From positions 1 through 10,434 of the forward strand of contig JAUXAJ010000186.1 in assembly GCA_030620005.1 (NCBI GenBank): a stretch of DNA of 10,434 bases. Reading direction: 5' to 3'. Source of the DNA: Promethearchaeota archaeon. Lineage in GTDB: Archaea > Asgardarchaeota > Lokiarchaeia > Sigynarchaeales > SOKP01. Under the pieces are notes generated by a model that saw nothing but the letters and a program-made list of their open reading frames with translations, did not search any database and had not been told where the DNA came from. Shown here piece by piece: positions 6,380 through 10,434 of this stretch. Both the position numbers and the translations under genes were made by a program. Positions within the stretch are counted from its first letter, which is position 1, and each line of letters opens with the position of its first letter.

Positions 6380-7300
6380 TTGCAAGATATCAAGCAATTT
6401 GGCGTAACTCCTAAAGAACTTAACGATATAAACACTAATCTAAACGGCGTAAACAAGAAATCTAGAGATTACATTAAGGATATTGTTTTTCTAATTAATA
6501 AAGAAGTTGGAATAAACAAAATTTTGTCTATTTTACTATTTGGATCTCAAAAATCTAAAAATAAGGAAAATACAGACATATCAGACTGCGACATTCTTAT
6601 TATTTTTAAAGACAGAGTTTCCAATAGGCATATTAAAGAGATAGAAAGATATTTTATAGCCTTAGAAATAAAACATGATTTTCGAGAGTTTAATTCGCAT
6701 TTATTCAATAAGATTTTATTTGTTATTCAACAAACAAGTGGAATGTTCATTTCACATTTTCTCACTAAGAAGAAATATTTTATTAACGCAAACTTTCACA
6801 AAATCTTTCGAGTAAACAAGGTTTTTTCAAAATTATTCGCACCTAAAAGGATCGTAATGGCTAGTGTAATAGATAATAGTGAAATGCTATATGGAGAGGA
6901 TTTGAGAACTTCTATTAAACATGAGGTTGATATCCCTCCATTTGACATGATAAAAAGTGTTATCATGAATTTAATGATTTCTTTATTTTCTCTATTAATT
7001 TCTCCTTTAAAATCATCTAATTCCATAAAATATCAGTTAGAGGCCGTGAAATGGGCAATAAAGGCTTCTAACTACTATATTTTCGAGGACTCTAAATCGC
7101 TTGAAGAAATTATAAGAAGATTTGTTTTATTTGAAAAATATCCTTTTTTTAAGCGTCGTGCTTTAAATTACTATAAAAGATTTCTAAATTTAAGAAAAGA
7201 TCTACAACTAGATTTGGGATTCATGCTTCGAAGCCCTTTCAGAATCGTTAAAATACACGTGAAAGGCTTTCTTTTTAAGAAGATCCGGATTTTGAAGTAA
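6380..7300 (+). CDS. Stand-alone nucleotidyltransferase, Pol-beta superfamily
   Basis: The 306-residue protein carries the nucleotidyltransferase signature ILLFGSQ (51-57) followed after a short loop by SDCDILIIF (68-76), where D69 and D71 are the metal-binding aspartates. A third carboxylate is not certain. MLYGEDL (169-175) matches the motif that follows the catalytic core in kanamycin-nucleotidyltransferase-like and related proteins. The C-terminal half is helical and basic, ending VKGFLFKKIRILK. The substrate could be a small molecule, a protein or an RNA and cannot be read from sequence. No partner HEPN-type toxin or antitoxin gene is adjacent, so it does not look like the usual MNT/HEPN toxin-antitoxin pair. 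The start is TTG at 6380 with no strong Shine-Dalgarno. The frame stays open about 40 codons upstream without ATG, GTG or TTG, so a non-standard earlier start is possible. Confidence 0.85.
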   Translation: MQDIKQFGVTPKELNDINTNLNGVNKKSRDYIKDIVFLINKEVGINKILSILLFGSQKSKNKENTDISDCDILIIFKDRVSNRHIKEIERYFIALEIKHDFREFNSHLFNKILFVIQQTSGMFISHFLTKKKYFINANFHKIFRVNKVFSKLFAPKRIVMASVIDNSEMLYGEDLRTSIKHEVDIPPFDMIKSVIMNLMISLFSLLISPLKSSNSIKYQLEAVKWAIKASNYYIFEDSKSLEEIIRRFVLFEKYPFFKRRALNYYKRFLNLRKDLQLDLGFMLRSPFRIVKIHVKGFLFKKIRILK

Positions 7301-7389
7301 TGGTTGAAATTTAAAAATATTTTTAGATAATTATTAATATCTGAATTAAGATCTCAATCATATACGGGTTGATGTATTAAATTAAAATT

Positions 7390-7417
7390 TTTGATTAAAA
7401 AAAAAAATTTAATCAAA
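7390..7417. repeat. 10-bp perfect inverted repeat upstream of the 98-residue gene
   Basis: TTTGATTAAA (7390-7399) and TTTAATCAAA (7408-7417) are perfect inverted copies around an all-A spacer of 8 bp. The centre is about 44 bp before the ATG at 7448, where an archaeal TATA/BRE region is expected, so it may be an operator. It could also be the terminator region of the nucleotidyltransferase gene, but that stop is 90 bp upstream. Confidence 0.5.
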
Positions 7418-7447
7418 TTTGACATAAAATATTAATAAAAAACAAAA

Positions 7448-7744
7448 ATGGATTGTTTCGATAGAATATTAGAGTTCTACGAAAAGAAGGAATTTTTTAA
7501 CTCGCTTCAGGGTAGAATCTGGCTCGATCTCATAGTAGTTAAATTAATGAAAGAACTTGAAGAATCACCAATGAGCAATGATAGAATAAGAAATTGTTTA
7601 ATATTTTTGTTAAATCTGTGCTTTGGTATTGAATACCCTGACCACTACCACACCAAGGGAAAATCTTCTAAAGAGCTTACAGAAAAAGAAAGAAAACAGT
7701 TAAGCGATTTGTTAAGAGTTGAATTGAATGGTTTAAATAATTAA
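7448..7744 (+). CDS. Small protein of unknown function (98 aa)
   Basis: I do not recognise this protein. It is 98 residues, predicted mostly helical, with no signal peptide, membrane segment or metal-binding Cys cluster (Cys3, Cys49 and Cys58 are isolated). A hydrophobic helix near 25-36 (LDLIVVKLMKEL) and another at 48-60 (NCLIFLLNLCFG) alternate with charged stretches, and the C-terminus is a charged helix (ELTEKERKQLSDLLRVEL). A YPDHYHTKG loop lies between. Coding is supported by an ATG start, a frame free of stops in AT-rich DNA and a reasonable residue mix, though without homologues this is not certain. An inverted repeat lies 30 bp upstream. It converges with the MFS gene, whose stop is 22 bp beyond its own. 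Confidence 0.7.
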   Translation: MDCFDRILEFYEKKEFFNSLQGRIWLDLIVVKLMKELEESPMSNDRIRNCLIFLLNLCFGIEYPDHYHTKGKSSKELTEKERKQLSDLLRVELNGLNN

Positions 7745-7745
7745 G

Positions 7746-7754
7746 AAAAAAAAA
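7746..7754 (-). terminator. T9 terminator of the MFS gene
   Basis: Nine T on the minus strand begin 12 nt after the MFS stop codon, within the 22-bp convergent gap. This is the usual archaeal T-tract form. The same gap contains no clear T-run for the plus-strand 98-residue gene. Confidence 0.45.
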
Positions 7755-7766
7755 CTAATGTAAATT

Positions 7767-9980
7767 TCAAAAGACCTTAAAATCTGTTTCTCTATATTTA
7801 TCGTGTTCATTAAATATATCATCAATTTTCCTTAAAATTTCCATGATAGCGTTCTTAGTATCGTTATCTTGCCCGAAAGTATCAATAATTACGTTGTAAA
7901 CGTCGATAAAATATTCGAAAGTAAGTTCTGAAATTTTCCTCAAGTCCTCTTCTCTGATTCCTTTTTCTTCTAATTGTTTAATAATTAATTCAAATTCTTT
8001 TTTCAATTTCACTGTTTCTGACAGTGATTTATTACATTTCTCAAATAATTCTTGTTCTTTGTCGTAAACCATTGATTCTTCATCTGATAGGTCTGATTTA
8101 TCAACCACTTCAAGTCTCTCGCTTAAAAGGTGCTTAACTCTATGATAAATATTGATTGAATAATCAACTTTATCCTTACTTTTTAAGATATCGGTCTTTC
8201 GGAGTAGTCGTGCCTCAATAATCTTTAAATAAGCATCTTCATAATATAATTGCAGTTGTCCAAAAGTGCTTTTTTCCCATTCGCTTATTCTTAAACTTAT
8301 TTGTTTTAAATCTTCGTTTAAAATCTTTTTTTCCTTTAATGTTAAATTTTTTCGTTTTAATTCCTTAAAAATCTTTGTAGTTTCTTGCTTGACTAACAAA
8401 ACTCTTAATTTCATGATGTGTGCTTTTTTCTCAATGTTCGTAATGCTCCGTGATACGCCCTCTCTTTCACAAAATTTAAAAATATTGATAGCATCATCCA
8501 ATAATTTATTAAATTTGCTTTTTTCCGTGATAATATAATATTTGGAATCTTGAACCTTTTGAATTGCTCGATCCATCCGGATTTCTAATTCAAAAATGTA
8601 ATCAATTAAACTCATTTGCTTTCTCTCGGATAATATCCTTGTTTTAAAATCCATGTCTTCTTCAACGCTTTTACTCGCAAAAAACCATAAAATAGCGGCA
8701 GGAATCCAGAAGAATATGGCAATAAACATCATGTTAAAAACGCTACCAAGTATTGATATTAATGTAAATGAAATTAAAAGTGTCGAACCTTTACCAATTT
8801 GTTCAGAGAGGCTGAAAAATGATGATGATGTCCCTTTATATTCGGGTAAATTAACATCAATCATTACTGCGTTCTTATTCGAAACAAAACCCGTGGAAAA
8901 TATTGATCCAATAAATGCAAAAATGAAGTAGAATATATAAGATGGATAGACAATAAAAACTTCTTGTATTGTTAGAAATATGTAAGTAAAGATTTCTGTT
9001 GGGGGAATCTCCTTCGGATAATCCATGTTTTTCACAAATTCAGAGGAAATCGGTTCAATTGATATCAACATTAAAAGACAAAAAGGTACTGTTAAGAACA
9101 TGCAAATTGTTGCGAAAACTGCCCGATTTTTTCGATTCTTTCGAAATAATACGTCACCAATATAAGATAATAACATGTTTCCTAATAAATATCCTACACC
9201 AACCATCCCTCCAAAAATAGAAGCAGTTTGTAGCCTAATTGCCTCAGGTAATTCGTGGAAATAATGGGATGTTAACATCGATAACATGAAATACACTAAT
9301 ATTGTTCCAGGAATAATCGCAAAAAATCCTTGAATTATTAAATATCGATTTGTTTTTTTCTTTAATATTTCATTTAAGTCGTGTTTAGATATCTTATAGC
9401 TATATTCTAAATTTAAATCCGTTAAATCTATTAATTCTTCTTCCCTCGCACCACGTTGAGGTATTTTGATGATTAATAATAAGAATAATAATACGATGCT
9501 AATTATTGCTAATAAAAAGAAAGGAAATCTCCACGATATAATTGGACCCAAGAAGGAAGACAAACCCTGACCAATTCCGTTCGAGATTGAGCTTAATACT
9601 GCTAATGTTCCAAACCATCCAGACCTCTCGTCCGGTGGAATAGCATCAGAGATTATGGAATATCCCGCAGGTAAAACACATCCCAATCCTGAACCGCTTA
9701 ACATTCTTGAAATTACTAACATGGGGTAAGAAACAGAAAAAGAAGTTAATAACATGCCAAAAGTCCAAAATATTGCTCCAGCTAAGATGACTTTTGTTCT
9801 GTTAACGCGATCTGTGTAATACCCCCATAATAAAGCAAAGAAAGCGCTTATCAAGACAAAAAAGGCGTCTGGAATCGCAATAAGCGATTCAGGGATTCCA
9901 AACTCCGCTTGAATTGCTGGGTAGCTCGGAATTAACATGTTTGCACACGCAATTGAGATAAACAACAATACAAACACCAA
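7767..9980 (-). CDS. MFS transporter with long C-terminal helical cytoplasmic domain
   Basis: Residues 1-436 form a major facilitator transporter with about 12 membrane segments. The loop motif A GYYTDRVNRTKV (53-64) and the following FWTFGMLLTSFS, SRMLSGSGLGCVLPAGYSIISDAIPPDERSGWFG block (91-124) resemble Spinster-like MFS proteins. An extended cytoplasmic loop (172-212) separates the two six-helix halves. From about 440 to 737 the protein is hydrophilic, Lys/Glu-rich and helical, with heptad-like stretches (for example 525-570 and 640-685), probably coiled coil. This tail is far longer than in ordinary MFS proteins of about 400-450 residues. The cargo is unknown. The listed start is TTG at 9980, but it cuts into the first membrane helix. 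The frame is open to 10031 and an upstream AUU start is likely (see findings). No ATG occurs on this strand for over 100 nt upstream. Confidence 0.9.
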   Translation of the reverse strand: MVFVLLFISIACANMLIPSYPAIQAEFGIPESLIAIPDAFFVLISAFFALLWGYYTDRVNRTKVILAGAIFWTFGMLLTSFSVSYPMLVISRMLSGSGLGCVLPAGYSIISDAIPPDERSGWFGTLAVLSSISNGIGQGLSSFLGPIISWRFPFFLLAIISIVLLFLLLIIKIPQRGAREEELIDLTDLNLEYSYKISKHDLNEILKKKTNRYLIIQGFFAIIPGTILVYFMLSMLTSHYFHELPEAIRLQTASIFGGMVGVGYLLGNMLLSYIGDVLFRKNRKNRAVFATICMFLTVPFCLLMLISIEPISSEFVKNMDYPKEIPPTEIFTYIFLTIQEVFIVYPSYIFYFIFAFIGSIFSTGFVSNKNAVMIDVNLPEYKGTSSSFFSLSEQIGKGSTLLISFTLISILGSVFNMMFIAIFFWIPAAILWFFASKSVEEDMDFKTRILSERKQMSLIDYIFELEIRMDRAIQKVQDSKYYIITEKSKFNKLLDDAINIFKFCEREGVSRSITNIEKKAHIMKLRVLLVKQETTKIFKELKRKNLTLKEKKILNEDLKQISLRISEWEKSTFGQLQLYYEDAYLKIIEARLLRKTDILKSKDKVDYSINIYHRVKHLLSERLEVVDKSDLSDEESMVYDKEQELFEKCNKSLSETVKLKKEFELIIKQLEEKGIREEDLRKISELTFEYFIDVYNVIIDTFGQDNDTKNAIMEILRKIDDIFNEHDKYRETDFKVF

Positions 9981-10034
9981 TACTATTGGAATCAGGTCTT
10001 TTTTTTCGATTTTCGTAAATGGAATAAAGAATTA

Positions 10035-10220
10035 CCCTTCGAGTTTATTCAATTATGAAGTTATATGAATTGGAAGTTATAAAAATTTTCAAATCAATCT
10101 GAGTTTCTATTATTATTCTTAAATTTTAACATTTTATAAATTCAATACTCTCTTCTATTACACATTTCGTGAAACAAAACTTTCACGAAGACTTGCAAAT
10201 TTAAATTTTTATCCAATATG
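10035..10220. other. AT-rich non-coding upstream region of the MFS gene
   Basis: I see no gene here. This part of the gene-free right end is AT-rich like the rest of the genome and should contain the MFS promoter (AATTTTTATAAC-type sequence near 10070-10090 on the minus strand). It also has a 9-bp inverted repeat at 10166-10189. It ends where GC-rich mobile-element sequence begins. Confidence 0.5.
10166..10189. repeat. 9-bp perfect inverted repeat (hairpin)
   Basis: TTCGTGAAA (10166-10174) and TTTCACGAA (10181-10189) are perfect inverted copies around a 6-base loop. The arms are less AT-rich than the surroundings. It lies about 185 bp upstream of the annotated MFS start and 32 bp from the mobile-element end, so it may be an operator, an RNA hairpin or part of an older insertion site. 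Confidence 0.6.
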
Positions 10221-10434
10221 GTCTGAGAATACCCGCCTATTTATGGGCGGGATGAATCAGACGCTTTTATGCTCTTTCGAGCAAAATCTCCACCGAAGTG
10301 GGTAGTGCGTGTTCTTGCGCTGTGACCATGCAAGGCTTATGACTTCACCTCGACAATGATGGAAGGGCTTTTTACACCGATGCCACCGCTCCTACCCCTC
10401 AGAGCTTTTAACCATCAGCGACAGAGCAACGGTC
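10221..10434 (-). mobile_element. Right end of an IS200/IS605-type element (partial)
   Basis: Base composition changes abruptly at about 10220 from AT-rich to GC-rich. On the minus strand the segment ends in a hairpin, CCCGCC/GGCGGG with an 8-base loop (10232-10251), followed by TATTCTCAGAC. IS200/IS605 elements have subterminal hairpins and no terminal inverted repeats, and TTCTCAG-like right ends are common in archaeal members. An outer GTCTGA/TCAGAC pairing (10221-10226 with 10257-10262) flanks the hairpin, in the position of the guide-to-cleavage-site contact used by TnpA. The element's gene or genes would lie beyond 10434. On the minus strand two frames stay open at the window edge and end at 10410-10408 (ending CSVADG) or 10394-10392 (ending VKSSEG); either could be the TnpB C-terminus. 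The left end is not visible. Confidence 0.6.
10227..10434 (-). ncRNA. omega-RNA-like structured RNA at the element's right end (partial)
   Basis: Several compact hairpins succeed each other on the minus strand: C(UUCG)G with a 4-bp stem (10290-10301), GAAA with a 5-bp stem (10270-10283) and the terminal GC hairpin (10232-10251). UUCG and GAAA are stable tetraloops only on this strand; the plus strand would have CGAA and UUUC. That fixes the likely RNA strand and separates it from chance palindromes. In IS200/IS605 elements the TnpB guide RNA (omega RNA) covers the 3' end of tnpB and the right end, with the guide read from flanking DNA. Here that flank would begin near 10220 and run towards the MFS gene. 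The 5' end is outside the window or inside the gene. A different structured RNA cannot be excluded. Confidence 0.5.

Noticed and set aside
6796..7026. Minus-strand ORF of 76 codons
   Set aside because: It is antisense to the nucleotidyltransferase core and helical region, with no support of its own.
6380..7744. Nucleotidyltransferase plus 98-residue gene considered as a toxin-antitoxin pair
   Set aside because: The genes are separated by 147 bp with their own upstream signals, and the small protein shows no HEPN RxxxxH motif. The nucleotidyltransferase is also much longer than minimal MNT antitoxins.
8266..9220. Plus-strand ORFs of 73-92 codons
   Set aside because: They are antisense to the MFS gene; their Phe/Leu/Ser-rich make-up is expected from the reverse strand of Lys/Glu-rich helices.
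10227..10434. GC-rich RNA considered as RNase P RNA or SRP RNA
   Set aside because: I could not find the conserved archaeal RNase P core or the SRP helix 8 motif on either strand. The terminal hairpin plus TTCTCAG fits an IS200/IS605 end better.

Overview
The window is AT-rich, compactly coded archaeal DNA. The best guess is an Asgard archaeon of the Lokiarchaeia type. This is inferred from an Arf-family small GTPase overlapped by a second gene that looks like a longin/roadblock-type partner, together with archaeal families (DUF2070 membrane protein, PAC2 proteasome-assembly-chaperone family), frequent TTG starts and T-run terminators instead of hairpin terminators. No marker gene here proves the lineage.

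Layout. Positions 1-4076 are all on the minus strand. Reading in the direction of transcription (right to left) they are a DUF2070-type membrane protein (4076-2166), a fold-type I PLP aminotransferase (2121-1012), an Arf-like GTPase (878-333) and, overlapping it, a gene cut by the window edge (349-1). A 219-bp divergent spacer follows. Next come four plus-strand genes: a polytopic membrane protein with a C-terminal double-CxxC zinc ribbon (4296-5396), a PAC2-family protein (5461-6243), a stand-alone Pol-beta-type nucleotidyltransferase (6380-7300) and a 98-residue unknown (7448-7744). A minus-strand MFS transporter with a roughly 300-residue cytoplasmic helical tail (9980-7767, probably starting further upstream) converges on that set.

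The last ~215 bp (10221-10434) differ sharply from the rest. They are GC-rich and full of short stable hairpins, including UUCG and GAAA tetraloops that make sense only on the minus strand. They finish in a terminal hairpin followed by TTCTCAG. This looks like the right end of an IS200/IS605-type element with an omega-RNA-like structured RNA, whose TnpB-like gene would lie mostly beyond the window.

Functional links are limited. The clearest is the overlapping GTPase/partner pair, which is probably co-translated. The aminotransferase, DUF2070 protein, zinc-ribbon protein, PAC2 protein and nucleotidyltransferase look like separately promoted housekeeping or accessory genes with no visible common pathway. 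The possible novelties are the GTPase/partner cassette, the MFS-coiled-tail architecture with a possible AUU start, inverted repeats near two promoters, and the mobile-element RNA that would be transcribed towards the MFS gene.
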